Assembly: GCA_029379385.1 (NCBI GenBank)
Contig: CM055618.1
Location: forward strand, 15,787,071-15,851,070
DNA: 64,000 nucleotides
Source of the DNA: Quillaja saponaria
Taxonomy: Eukaryota > Streptophyta > Magnoliopsida > Fabales > Quillajaceae
Reading direction: 5' to 3'
Of this stretch, positions 13,022 to 24,271 are shown one piece after another; position 1 is the stretch's first letter; every line of letters starts with the position of its first letter. Under the pieces are notes generated by a model. The model was not told where the DNA came from and searched no databases. It saw nothing but the letters and a program-made list of their open reading frames with translations. The position numbers and the translations under genes were made by a program.

Positions 13022-14910
13022 GTCTCAAGTAAAGAGCTGATCACACAAAACACATAATAAACAAATGTAAGATAGACAGAATTTGAATAGAAATTAACAA
13101 GACCAAATTTTTACAGAGACAGACAAGTATTGTGAAGTCAACCGCATATCCCAAACACCCAAAACATTAAGGGAAAGAAAGAAAAACACAAACTTGCTTC
13201 GCTGATTACCACACTAAATCTTGAGGGAGTGTTCAACAAGTAGGAAAATCTGAACAAACTTAAATCTATTTACATTAAGTATAAAATTTTCTGTATTAAA
13301 AAATAATCTATCAAAGTCAATAGCCAAAACACAAAAAGCTTGATCCAAAACTACCATTAAAATTTCAATCCAGGAGCTCAGATTCCATAGATTGCATCCA
13401 AAACCATGAAAATTTCATACATGATCTAAAATATCAACTAAAAAGAACAGGAAGTAATGAAATGAAGGAATGAGGGAGAAAGAGCAGCTTACCAGTTCAA
13501 TTCTGAGAGAAAGTAATGAAATTGGGGAAACTTGTAAACCAGATGAGGGATATAGAAGAAGATTGTGTCACGCGTTTCATGAAACGCGTTATTGACGCGT
13601 CTAAGTATTCGATGAGATTTCATTGCCTGTCAAAATGACACGTGCAATTTCACAACTGTGATTCTCTTTTCGGACAAGATTCGGGTCGAATAGTCAATCA
13701 AAACCTATTGTTTTTTTTATGTCTAAATAAGTTGCTAATGACGCAAATGATGCTAATGATAATTCTACTTAAGATTGATGGAAAAAATTTGTATAATTCC
13801 AATCACATTCCACATTCATATATGTATTCAATATAATTAATTGAATTAAGGCATAACGTGTATAATGTTAAACATAATAATGTCTTAATTCTATTTTTAA
13901 TGATATGATTATTTTTGTAGATATGTTTGGTTAGGTTATGTGTAAAAATATTGAGTATAAAAATTTTTATCAAGTAGAGTACTATATAAAAAAATTGAAA
14001 AGTATTTAGATTAGTTAATATAAATGTGGAGATAAAAAAATTATTTGATTTGATTTTTTTTAAAATAAATATTGAGTATTAAAATTATTAACAAGTTGAC
14101 AAATATTATGGTTATATTTATCTAAATAAAATAATTATCAAAATTTATTTAAAATTTTCTTGTATTTTTATATTTAATTTTTTTTTTTCTAGCTTTAGTT
14201 TTAAGCAATTTTTAAGACTCTAAAAATATGTTTTCATAAAACTTAAAAAAAAAAAATTCTATCAACAAACAACCTTGCAAAAAAATTTACAAAATTATTT
14301 TACAAGGTAAACCAAACGTTATAATAGTATCAAGGGAAAAAGTGAGATGAATGTCAAATCAAAATTTTGCTACTTTTGTATCTAAATTGGATAAATCTAG
14401 GATTAAGTCAAACTTTTAGCTAATACAATCCTCATTGGAATAATGTCTGCTGTCAGATATTACCAAGTCATTGGTATTTGGCAATGGATAGGAGAATTCT
14501 ATTTATAGGCTTCCTTTTTCTCATTATTGTGCCATTAAAAAGGGATAGGCTGCTTTTGAAAGTTGAAAGTTGAAAGTTGAAACTATTCAAGTGCAAAGGA
14601 ATAAAGAGGAATCTTTTAGTTACTATTTGGTCCTTTTGAGGAGAAATGGCCTTCTGCCTCTTCGCATGTCATCGATGATGCTTTTCTCTATCAAAATGAA
14701 TTATCAAGCCAAAACAAAGCATTGTGTCTTCAGAAAAAAGGACCTCACTTACTGAATATACTTCATACAGTAAAGAACCTTGATACATAACTATCTGTGC
14801 TAAGAAAATTTAAATATTTGATATTTAAATAGAGTTTCCTACAAGATTTTTTTTCTTCCAATTTATAATGCCATATAAAATAACGACCTAAAGGCAGACC
14901 TATACTGGCA
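13022..14910. other. GRPA3-like 5' region and SKIP31 3' flank
   Basis: About 13023-13560 probably holds the 5' UTR (and its intron) of the GRPA3-like gene, followed by its promoter with the CGCG palindrome. From about 13700 to 14500 the sequence is AT-rich. A 7-bp unit (GAAAGTT) is repeated three times near 14558-14578. The final part is SKIP31 3' flank. Confidence 0.5.
13570..13600. promoter_or_regulatory. Perfect 20-bp palindrome and a third CGCG box
   Basis: The 20 bases at 13570-13589 (ACGCGTTTCATGAAACGCGT) are a perfect inverted repeat; a third ACGCGT follows at 13595-13600. ACGCGT matches the VCGCGB 'CGCG box' bound by calmodulin-binding CAMTA factors. The site lies just upstream of the inferred 5'-UTR exon of the GRPA3-like gene. 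Binding is inferred, not shown. Confidence 0.55.
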
Positions 14911-17840
14911 TCAGCAAAACCTCAAAGCAGCTTCAAGTTCCTTTTCATCATCACAATTATATCCCAAAAAATAGGCCCGTGCTGTGGCAGCAAATCACAA
15001 TGAGAAGCATAACAAAAATTACAGCAGGAAATTTAAAAAAAAATGATAAGAGAAGGATTACAATTACCAAAACGCTCTGCCTCATCTGTTACACCAACTT
15101 GTTGCTGCTCCTGGAATTCCAAAACAAGATAACAAGATGTTAGGAATAGAAGCCAAACATATGGATGCTCACTCATGAACTTAAAGACCACGTAATATTA
15201 GTAAATTGAAGTATATATGTTTAAAGTTTAAGTTTTAAATGTATATTTGCATGCGACTCCTTGGTGTATGAACAATGCACATTTCCATGTCTCAGCAAAT
15301 AAATGGTAATGCAGCAGAATATGATTCTTGTCATGGTCTTTCATCTATGTGTGGCACTTAACAAAACTCAATAAAGTACAAAAGTACATGAAGACCACTA
15401 GAATTTATACAATGTAACTAGATTACTTTGTATAACAATCAGATAGAAGCCTGAGGACTAATTACAAAAAAGGGTCCTCAGCTCTGTAAGAATCAGACTA
15501 ACATGAGCTTTTAAAGAAGATTTTTACTCACAATATCAGGCTCCATTTCATCTGGTGAGAGTAATCTATCGAAACAGTGCCCTGATATTGTACAAACCAA
15601 AAGCTCATTGGTGGGGTCCATGATAACTTCCCTGCATGTATCATCACATACTGGGAAAAAAATATTCTTCAGTCTCAGCAGAAGGTCATGCACATAGTTA
15701 TATTATTAAACAGAATGAAGGCTGCAAAGTTCTTACCGTGAACATGTCCAGTCTTCTCACAAACAAACACATCTCCGATTCGGTAGTAGGAGCATGTTTC
15801 TCCAGAACATGAATGGTCAGTGACCACCTTATCAATCAGGCCCCTGCTTCTTTTCCACATAGACACTTGATCAGCTACCGTCTTGTCAAGAATAATCCTG
15901 TCATCATTCACCTTCACATAAAAAATATATTTAGATAATAGTGCTACTAGGTGTTGAGATGAAAAAAATTAAGAAGATATCTTGTGTGCATGGCATAAAA
16001 CCAATACTCCAAGAAAACACATCCAAGATATAGACATTAACTCAATCTTTCTTCTTCATTTTTAATTTACAAATCCAACACAAAAGGAATAGAGGAGCTG
16101 TTAGCTCAAGGGTCCTAATGAAAACAGTCAACTGATTCAAAATCTTGAAAATCGAGAGTAGTGGGTATGGACGTCTGGTAGTGGGAGATGAAGTGCATGT
16201 GATAACCAACCGACATGAATGCACATAATATCTGTACATGTCCATAAACAGCATCCCAGCAACATAATCTTGGTGCTAGATAGTGTGGTGCTCTTAGAGC
16301 TTGTTGGGTAAAGCTGTAAAAGAAAAACATGACAAAAGCTCATGCTTGCAAAACAAACTTTGTCAATGCTACCCATTTCTAATAAAGATAAAGTTGAAAT
16401 GAAGAAGGATAGGATGAGGAGAGAGAAGTAAACAAGCTAATGATGGCATTAGGATACAAATATCAACTTCCACTTTTTTGTTTCCCTCCTCAAGATGACT
16501 GGACAAAAGATATAGAAGATGATACCATTCAGATTATAAGATTCACAAGAAAAAAAAATGCCATGTTTATGGTATAGACAGCAATGACACCTGTTACCTG
16601 TGAAGGAAGTGGTGCTTGGCTTCTCTTAGCAGCTTGCATTTGGATATAATACACTTTAAATTCATTTGAGCAGTTTCTAACAAGTTCAACAGTGTCCTCT
16701 TCATCACGCTGCAGAAGTGAGAATGCAAAAGATGTGCATGAGCATGGGATAATGCAAAATTTCAGAAGTCCACAAATAAAAGTACCTCAATATATAATTT
16801 TTTCCAGGGGCATTCACTCAATTTCTTAGTTGGGGGAAGCAAACCCCATCGCATACAATATCTGCACACAGAGTTGAAAATAGGAACGCACATGAATGAG
16901 TACACGTATAAGCATAAATATGTTTGACAAAGAAGGAAATCAAACTGGAACTACTGTAATTCTGCCAGACAATTGATGCAGGATGGCTGGTCATCCCAAT
17001 TAATAAAACAGACAAGGCCTTCACAAACGAAGAGAAATAATAATAAATAAATAAAACCTAAATAATTTGAACAAAGCTAAAAGCTATCAGCAAAGCATGT
17101 AAAGGAATAAACTTTTAATTTATTGAGCTAAGAAACCAAAACGGATACTCACAAGCGACGCCATAATGATTCATCAGATGCAGCATAATTTAGAAATCTA
17201 CAAACGAGTGAACATGAAATAAGATCCTACACAGGCAATAACCATTAGTGCAGTGAAAAATCATTTCTTTTTTATTCTATAAAATAATTTGAACAAACCC
17301 CAAGCAACCTATCCCATTGGCCATTGATATTCATATAGAAAATTGAAGGCTTTTCCCATTCAAATACAATCTGTACAAAGATACCTCGGAAGAAAGAAAT
17401 TTAAGGATGTGAAGGAAAAGTTCACGAGGCATTTTGCTGAAAATTTCAGTCTCAATCTTCCTTGGAACCATTTTATTGCTAACACTGCGATTCTCGGACC
17501 CAGACGACATATTGGAGTTTGCAGTCTCGTCCTTATTATTCTCATTCTCCCCGACACGCTTTCTCTTTGTTTTTGGCTCCTCTGTCTTTTCCTCTTCCTG
17601 CAATAATATTCACACAGACAAGTTACCAAATTCTATAATATATTTACACACACATAAAAAAGAAGAAGCTAATTCCTAGTACCCAGTACAATTCCTCAGA
17701 TTTACTTTCTACCAGCATCAAATTCTTGATCATTGGACAAAAGGGTCAAGTCAAATGAATACCTGGTCCGATACCTCGGAGAGAACCTCAGACTCGAGGA
17801 AGTGAGCCAAATTCTCGTCTTCGTCGTCGGAGATTGTCAT
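14911..17840 (-). CDS. SKIP31: F-box protein SKIP31-like, 319 aa
   Basis: F-box adaptor predicted to link a substrate to an SCF (SKP1-Cullin1-F-box) ubiquitin ligase. Nine exons, minus strand: 17840-17763, 17597-17385, 17226-17153, 16861-16786, 16708-16598, 15911-15737, 15650-15532, 15110-15068, 14981-14911. The spliced length is 960 nt, giving 319 aa, close to the Arabidopsis protein as I recall it. An acidic N-terminus ([19 protein letters not shown]) is followed by a Lys/Glu-rich linker; the F-box spans about 80-125 ([16 protein letters not shown], then [19 protein letters not shown] and LWRRLYCMRWG). The C-terminal half is Cys/His-rich ([36 protein letters not shown]), suggesting a structured, perhaps metal-binding substrate domain; that is inference. 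It ends ALRFC. It shares a roughly 970-bp divergent upstream region with the first SWIB gene. The substrate is unknown. Confidence 0.95.
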
Positions 17841-18807
17841 GGTTTCGGCGGAACGGGAAAATTTAGTTACAGAACGGAGTTTGGAGAGAGAGAAGTAGTC
17901 GAAGATCAGAGGGACGTAAATTGTGTCTCAGACGTCTAACATGAACCACCGAAAAGAAACCGCGGTGCAAGAGGGAACGGCTTAAGCCTTATAACCAACC
18001 AAACCCAAGGATGGTAAAGTTGATGATGATCCATGGTTGGATCTAGGACGGTAGGGTGCTCGGCTCATCTGTGATGAATTCCGGGTCGGGTCAAACTGAG
18101 AAAAATAGACAAATAATTTCCCTTAAAAAACAATTATTTTAAGCACACAGAAAATTAAAAAAAAAAAAAAAACAATCCATAAATAATTCAAAATTTTAAA
18201 TGAACCACTTTTATTGATTTTCAATCGAATAAAAATTTTAAGAGAGATAAGTTATTCCTTTAATCTTTTAAATTATGGTAACAAGATTGAAATTTTTTAC
18301 ATGAACTTGAAATTGAATTTCTTTATTTTGAGCAGAATAAAAAATTTAAGAGAGAGAGATTATTTGTTCAAATTTATAAAAAAGATAATGAGATTGAAAT
18401 GATCACTAAAAATGTCATCGGACACTCAAATTTAATATATGAGAGAAAGTATTAAATAAATCGCTTATTACTAAGTCAAGTAATACATTGACATAATATT
18501 ATAATATTATATAATAATTATTTGTTATTAAGGCTTAATAAATATAATTTTTCAAAATTAGTAATTAAAATTTTATGTTTATCGTAATTAAATACCACCC
18601 ACACTAAAATATTTTTCTCCTTATTAGAAGTACCATTACTATATTTATGGTTGGACAATGATGTTTTGCTTGGAGAAAAAGAAATATTAAAGAAAAAAGC
18701 TTGGCATTTTCAGTGGTCGTTTTTAGGAATTAAGGTCGTTTTGTAGATTGGCATTATGGCATATTACACGCTTGCAGCGATGAGAAAATAAGCATAGCAA
18801 GCGAAAG
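17841..18807. other. Divergent intergenic region, SKIP31 / SWIB gene 1
   Basis: This 967-bp region should contain both promoters. The first 250 bases next to SKIP31 are comparatively GC-rich; the rest is AT-rich. Two similar segments of about 75 bp (around 18220-18296 and 18329-18405, each with 'GAATAAAA..TTTAAGAGAGA' and 'GAGATTGAAAT'-like ends) form an imperfect direct repeat. Confidence 0.45.
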
Positions 18808-20856
18808 ATGAACACCATTGGCGCTTCTGCTGGTAACGTTGCCCGGTTTTGTAGAGTAGGATGCAGGACTCTGAAGACGGCGGCTCTGGATTCTTGTGCA
18901 ATTGGTAACACCAAACTCTTTGAATCCTCCTCAAAATCTTCTGAGCTGCGCAAGTTCCTCAATCTTCCTGACTCATCTCGTTCCGAAACCGCCATGTTAA
19001 TCTCCAAGTTCATTAAAATCCAGACTGCCCGGGTGATTTAACACTCTCTCTCTTTGAATTATTGGTCTCCACCCCCATTTATTACTTTGATTTGTCGGGT
19101 AGTTATATGGTCTATTTGTTGCATTCCAACTGTTTGATGAATGCTCCCGCTAGCAGACATATGTATTTTAATCATGTAACTAAGAACATAATTCTTTCTA
19201 ACTGCCATACCCTTTGCGTCGTTATAGCATATAATGAAAGGGGGTTCATAAAAGGGTCTATTTTGCTCATGATTGTAAGTGAAATTTGATGGGTCTTAAC
19301 TTGTTCTGTTGTCTGATTGCTATGAGAACCTGTATGTTTTTTATATGTACAAGAATAAGCTTTGACCTTGATTTTTTACAGGCAACCCTGCTTTTACATA
19401 GACTAGCAGATTGACTTCTGAGAAGGAACATAAAAAAGAAGACTTAGTTCCATCCAAAAATTATCCACCTTCTTTGATCCTGCTTTTTACTTAAGTTTTC
19501 ATAGCCTCAAATGTTCCCCTAATCTTATCATGTTCAACTGCTTCATGTTTCCCCCGAGTTATTGTAGCTAGTACTAGTATATTATATTGGAGTCCGGTAG
19601 TCTGTATATGTAGATCATAGTAGGGTTTGATACTGGTGTAGCTCTGGCTTTTATTTTACCGTTTTTTCTTTAACTCATGCATTATTATCCTTAACTATTT
19701 GTAAGCATTATTGAATCATATGCCCTGAGTAGTATTAATAACACCATGTTAGAAGGAATTATTTCTGGGATGAATCATATAATTAGCAGTAAAAGGGTTG
19801 CATGTACTTTGAAATTCGTCCTCTCTCTTTCTTGTTTGCGGGTATTTTTACTACAAGTAAAGATCTTCATTTCATGGAGCTGTTTGTGCTTATGGGTTTT
19901 CCCATGCATGGTATTATGATCCAATGTGCATTTAAACAGAAAAACGCAGTGATTGGTAGGTAATGCTATATTAATGGTATTAATATTTCCCCATCCATCC
20001 ACTTTAGCTATTGGCTTATTGCAGCTTGTAGTCTGTAAAGTTAACTTGCATCATAGATGTGGTTAAGCACTCTGTGGTTACACTTTGACCTTATTAGTTG
20101 TTACTCCTTTGCAATTAGCTTTAGTATGATGATGATGGATTCACATTTTTCGCCTGATTAGTAAGTCAGACACACCTACACAGTGGGATGTAAACCTTGG
20201 ATCTCATTCTCCATTCTTGTTCTTTAAAGGGTAGAAGGTGTCATTATACTCAAAGCTCATTAGCATGACACTGGTTTTACATATTACTGGAATTACTTAG
20301 CATCTTCAGTCAGATGCAAATTTCATAGTATAAAGATGTCTTCAATAAGAAAAAAGGTACTTAAGAACAGATGAGATTATTTATAAGAAATCTTAAAAAG
20401 GATCAGCAATAAATAAACTGGTGAATTCCTCTCAAGTTGTGCACAATTGCCTTATCTAGGAATCTAGTAATAATGTGTAAAAAGCACATGTTTGGTCTTG
20501 TTTTGTAGTTGAAATGGTGGAGTAACATGCATCCTTAATGTTCATATTAGTATGGTACTCTTCCTATCCAAATTTTGTTATCATTGTCTTCTGCAAATTG
20601 ACATGGCTTTCATACTTTGCAGAGCCCTGGCATAAAAAAGGACCGTATTTGGGAGGACAACTTGCAAACTTTGTTACATCGCAAGAAGAATAGCAACAAA
20701 ATCAGCGCCCCGGTAATTGTTGCCAAGATTCTATCCCCAGAATTCAGCCATGGTTACCTATCAAAGGACGATGAGAAGGAGATCAAGAATCAATGCAGCA
20801 CAGACAACGAAAAAGCAAAACCTTCACAAAAGAAAAAGAAATCATCAATGAAGTAG
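18808..20856 (+). CDS. Divergent SWIB/MDM2-domain protein, 152 aa
   Basis: Two exons, 18808-19032 and 20623-20856, separated by a 1590-bp phase-0 intron, giving 152 aa. Residues about 45-117 (SELRKFLNLPDSSRSE..., RIWEDNLQTLLHRKK..., VIVAKILSPEF) align by eye with the SWIB/MDM2 fold of BAF60b-type proteins, and the intron falls at the same point as in the neighbouring SWIB gene. The N-terminus (MNTIGASAGNVARFCRVGCR) is basic and hydroxylated, so an organelle presequence is possible. The C-terminus is Lys-rich (SQKKKKSSMK). SWIB domains are known from chromatin remodellers and from organelle nucleoid proteins; which applies here is open. The domain is clearly more diverged than in the next gene, so the family call is good but not certain. 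Confidence 0.78.
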
Positions 20857-21828
20857 GGCATATGATATTTTCTTGGAGTTCATCCGGGTCTTATTCAAAG
20901 TAAATGATTCTATCTGGACTGTCGTTATTTCAAAGTTAATGTTAGTTTCCCATCTCTTGAAACATTGTTTGCTTGCAGATCTGGCCCAAACTTATGGAAC
21001 ATTTTGCAGGGTAAGCTTGTGGTATGCAAGATGTTACTAGTAATCTCATTGACTCATTGTGGTGATCATAATTGTTAGAGCTTAAGCTGAGAATTTATCC
21101 ACCATCAGTTTCTACACAACTCAGTGTTGCCTTCTTAGAATTATTATTTTTCTTCTTCTTCAATGGTGGATGATGGTAAAATACTCTAAAATTGCTGTAT
21201 GACATTCGAGTCTGTTGGAGTCCCGTCTATCACTTTGTACTTTCTCAACAACCCCAAAATAAAATCCATAATACAAGAGACGAGAAACTTAAAACTTTTT
21301 GCAAAATTTGGATTATGATGCAGTTAAAGTTTTTAATGAAATTGTCAATGTTGGAAGAGTTGATTTGATCTGAATTTAGAAAATTTGTTTAGGAAAATGA
21401 TTCGAATGTAGTAGTGTAAAATTAATTTGGTTATCTATTCCAAATTTTAAAATTATATTCTCATCGAATAGATGGTTTATCACAATTTTCTACTCTTATC
21501 GGTAATTTTTGAAAATTAATAACTTATAATTGTTTTAAAAAAATTTTAAAATGTCAAATCAAATATCTTGGTCTTAATATATTAAGGATTCGGTTTCTAC
21601 CAGTGAACTAAAATAAAACTGTATTTAATAATTAAACCCAATAAGACGTTGCCACGTGTAGATACTCCCCATTGTCAGAAATGAAGTTCGGAAAATTCTG
21701 AAAGACCGAAAATTGAAAAACCCCTCTTTTGTATGTACACTTCCGTCTCTCTCGCTAGCCGCTAGGGTTTTAGGAAAGAGAGAATTGGAGAGGGTTTCTT
21801 CACAAATCGCAGGTTCGTTAGGAAGAAG
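20857..21828. other. Spacer between the two SWIB genes
   Basis: Contains the 3' UTR of the first SWIB gene and the promoter and 5' UTR of the second. A telo-box-like CTAGGGTTTT lies at about 21762-21771, close to the second gene's start. The middle is AT-rich. No further gene seen. Confidence 0.5.
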
Positions 21829-22962
21829 ATGGCGTCAACTAGGGTTTTCGGCGCATGCAGAGCACTGATGGCGGCGGCAAGGGGTTCTGCATCAGGTGTA
21901 GGGAGCGTAGCGAAAACGACGACCACAACGAAGACTCCTAGTCCTACGGGCATAAAGAAGCCTGTGCCCGTTTCCTCACAGCTCGGAAAGTTTCTCGGTT
22001 CTTCTCAAGCTTCTCGCACTGATGCCGTGAAGAAAGTTTGGGAATACATCAAACTCCACAACCTCCAGGTATTCGCCTTTTCTCTCTGAGTGTTAAGAAT
22101 ATTACACTTTGCTTCATGTTACTTCCATGACATCAAGTGCATTGCGTTTTACTCTGTTGATGGCTTCCCCAAAATGTCAAAATGGGAAAGGTAGTTCCTT
22201 GTCAACTACTTCCAATTTCCCTAGCTGAACTCATCTCAACCCAGTTTATTTTGTGAAATTTTAAGCTGTTTTTGATACTTGTATTTCTCTATTTTGCCTG
22301 ATACGGATTTTCCTTTTCATTGTTCACCGCTCAATTCAATTCTAGTCTGAATCCTTTCCTCTGCTTTCTTGGGGAAGGCTCATTGATAAAACAGTGTATA
22401 TATGTGTGGGGGTTCATCCCCTTGTTTTCCTTTTTTTTATTTTTTTATCAGTAAAATGTTAATTTTATCGTATTGTACGCCTAGTTTGGGAAATTGTAAG
22501 ATTGCTTGTGACTTATTGAGAATTTATTTGTTGAATATAAAATTGACATGACGAGTCATGAATCCAATTTTGTATTACTGTTCTATACCTAATACGAGAA
22601 ATGAATCCTGTATGGTTCACGGTGCTGATCAGGTTTTTTTTTTAGTGAATCCTGTATGATTCATGGTGCTGATCAGGTTTCTTAGTATTTGATTAGTAGC
22701 TCCTAGTCAGTACCAAATAGCTGCTGGTGTCTTCATTTAGATTATCAAGTTGCACAGGATTTTGGTTCCCTTTTTTCTATAGTAATCATTTCTGTCTAAT
22801 TTCTTGAGTCATAACAAAGCTATTAACTTTTTGCAGAATCCTGCAAATAAAAGGGAGATATTTTGTGATGAGAAACTGAAGACCATCTTTGACGGGAAAG
22901 ATGCAGTAGGGTTCACAGAGATTGCCAAATTGCTGTCCAAACACTTTGTGAAATCAGGCTGA
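21829..22962 (+). CDS. Small SWIB/MDM2-domain protein, probably organellar, 121 aa
   Basis: Two exons, 21829-22068 and 22837-22962, with a 768-bp phase-0 GT-AG intron; 121 aa. The N-terminal ~45 residues are rich in Ala, Arg, Ser and Thr with no acidic residue (MASTRVFGACRALMAAARGS), typical of a mitochondrial or plastid targeting peptide. Residues about 49-118 form a full SWIB domain: SQLGKFLGSSQASRTDAVKK, VWEYIKLHNLQ, NPANKREIFCDEKLKTIF, then VGFTEIAKLLSKHF. The protein ends right after the domain, as in the single-domain plant SWIB group. Known plant members of this type bind DNA in organelle nucleoids or act with chromatin; here the role is inferred from family and targeting signal. It is tandem with, and probably an ancient paralogue of, the gene at 18808-20856. 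It is the likely counterpart of At1g31760. Confidence 0.92.
22603..22680. repeat. Direct duplication in SWIB gene 2 intron
   Basis: A unit of about 34 bp beginning GAATCCTGTATG and ending GCTGATCAGGTTT occurs at 22603 and again at 22647 (period 44), with two substitutions and a T-run between. Local tandem duplication inside the intron. Confidence 0.7.
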
Positions 22963-24271
22963 TACCTGGGTTTTGTGAACCTTTATGCTGGTTGTAGGAT
23001 CATTGTCTAACATTGGAATATCCTTTCTGTTTTTTATATTTCGGGCATTTTTGTATGAAGTAGATGGTTTAGAAACCCGTTTGACCAACCGTTAGGGAAG
23101 ATGGAGATGTGTAATATGTGTGACAAGTAAATCTTGGTTTTAACCCTGGCGGTCTTGTGACTTTACTTCTTGCTTGATGTGAAAACTACTTGCTGGATTG
23201 TCTCTGGAAGGCTTTTGAAGTGCCAGTATTAATATGCTGCTGCTTCATTGCTTTTACATTGCAAAATTACATCGTTCGCTATTTAGTTTTTAGATACTTG
23301 AGAAAGAGTGAGAGTAGAACATGAGATTCATAATTCAACGCCCACTAATGCAGGTTGTTTCATACCCTTGGGAGTCTTGTGGCAACCTGTGGTATCTTGT
23401 TGCCTCGTATTTGCTAGAGACTAGAGGCTATCCGTAAAATTTGCTTGAAATTATTAGTTACATGCAACGGGGTCATTGGCTGCATGTATACATCATCCCT
23501 TCTAGTTTACACATGAATTATTGATTTGAGGCCTGATTCCTTCATCTAGTTTCAATATATGTGGTACTTAGACCAAAAAAAACATTCAATACTGCATGGG
23601 GTCTTGTCTTCCAGAGGTGTCACTACACTGAAACTGAAATTGTGAAGGGAATACCTCCAATGGCTTAAACGAGAAAATATAAAGGAGACAAACAGAAATA
23701 AGAGTTGAATGTGTTCAATTACTCACAATGCTGTGTTACCAACTCACTTCCCCTTCTTACAACCTGACTCAAAAGAAAATAAAAAACATTTCAGAGCGGC
23801 CACTGGTGTTGATCTTCTGAAGCACGGTTATCACAAAGATACCCAATAAATGAGCTGAATAAAAAATCTTAAAAGAGGACAAGTTGATTCTGTTTTGCAC
23901 AATCACCAGTTATGCAAATCTACTCCCTGAATGGAACTGATCTGGTAGAATGGTTATGGCATATAACAAATTATGTTTTGCTTGTTCTTTTATGGTTTAG
24001 CATCATTTTGAGCTATAAATCTTGCCATATGCTGTTTGTCCTTCTTAGCTCCTTGGCTTTTATTTCTTTTTCAACTAGAAGATGCTGTTTGACTGTTTCT
24101 ACCCCTTCATTTAAGAGCCCAATGGAAACGAACCCAATACGAAAAACATGCCAGAAGGATCAACTGGGGTTCTTAATACCCTACGTAGCTAATCATTCCA
24201 AGAAACGGTACGGGAGCACTACTCCGGCTCGCCATCATTGTTCACTTACATTACATAGAATACAATAAATC
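22963..24271. other. Convergent 3' flanks, SWIB gene 2 / CIR1
   Basis: The genes on both sides end here. Holds the 3' UTRs; otherwise ordinary AT-rich sequence. The 118-codon frame starting at 23912 on the plus strand has no recognisable family and lies opposite the likely CIR1 3' UTR. Confidence 0.5.

Noticed and set aside
12760..13057. Open frames on both strands over the GRPA3-like first exon
   Set aside because: Shadows of the GYPP repeat array, which lacks stops in several frames; only the GYPP frame joins the second exon at consensus splice sites.
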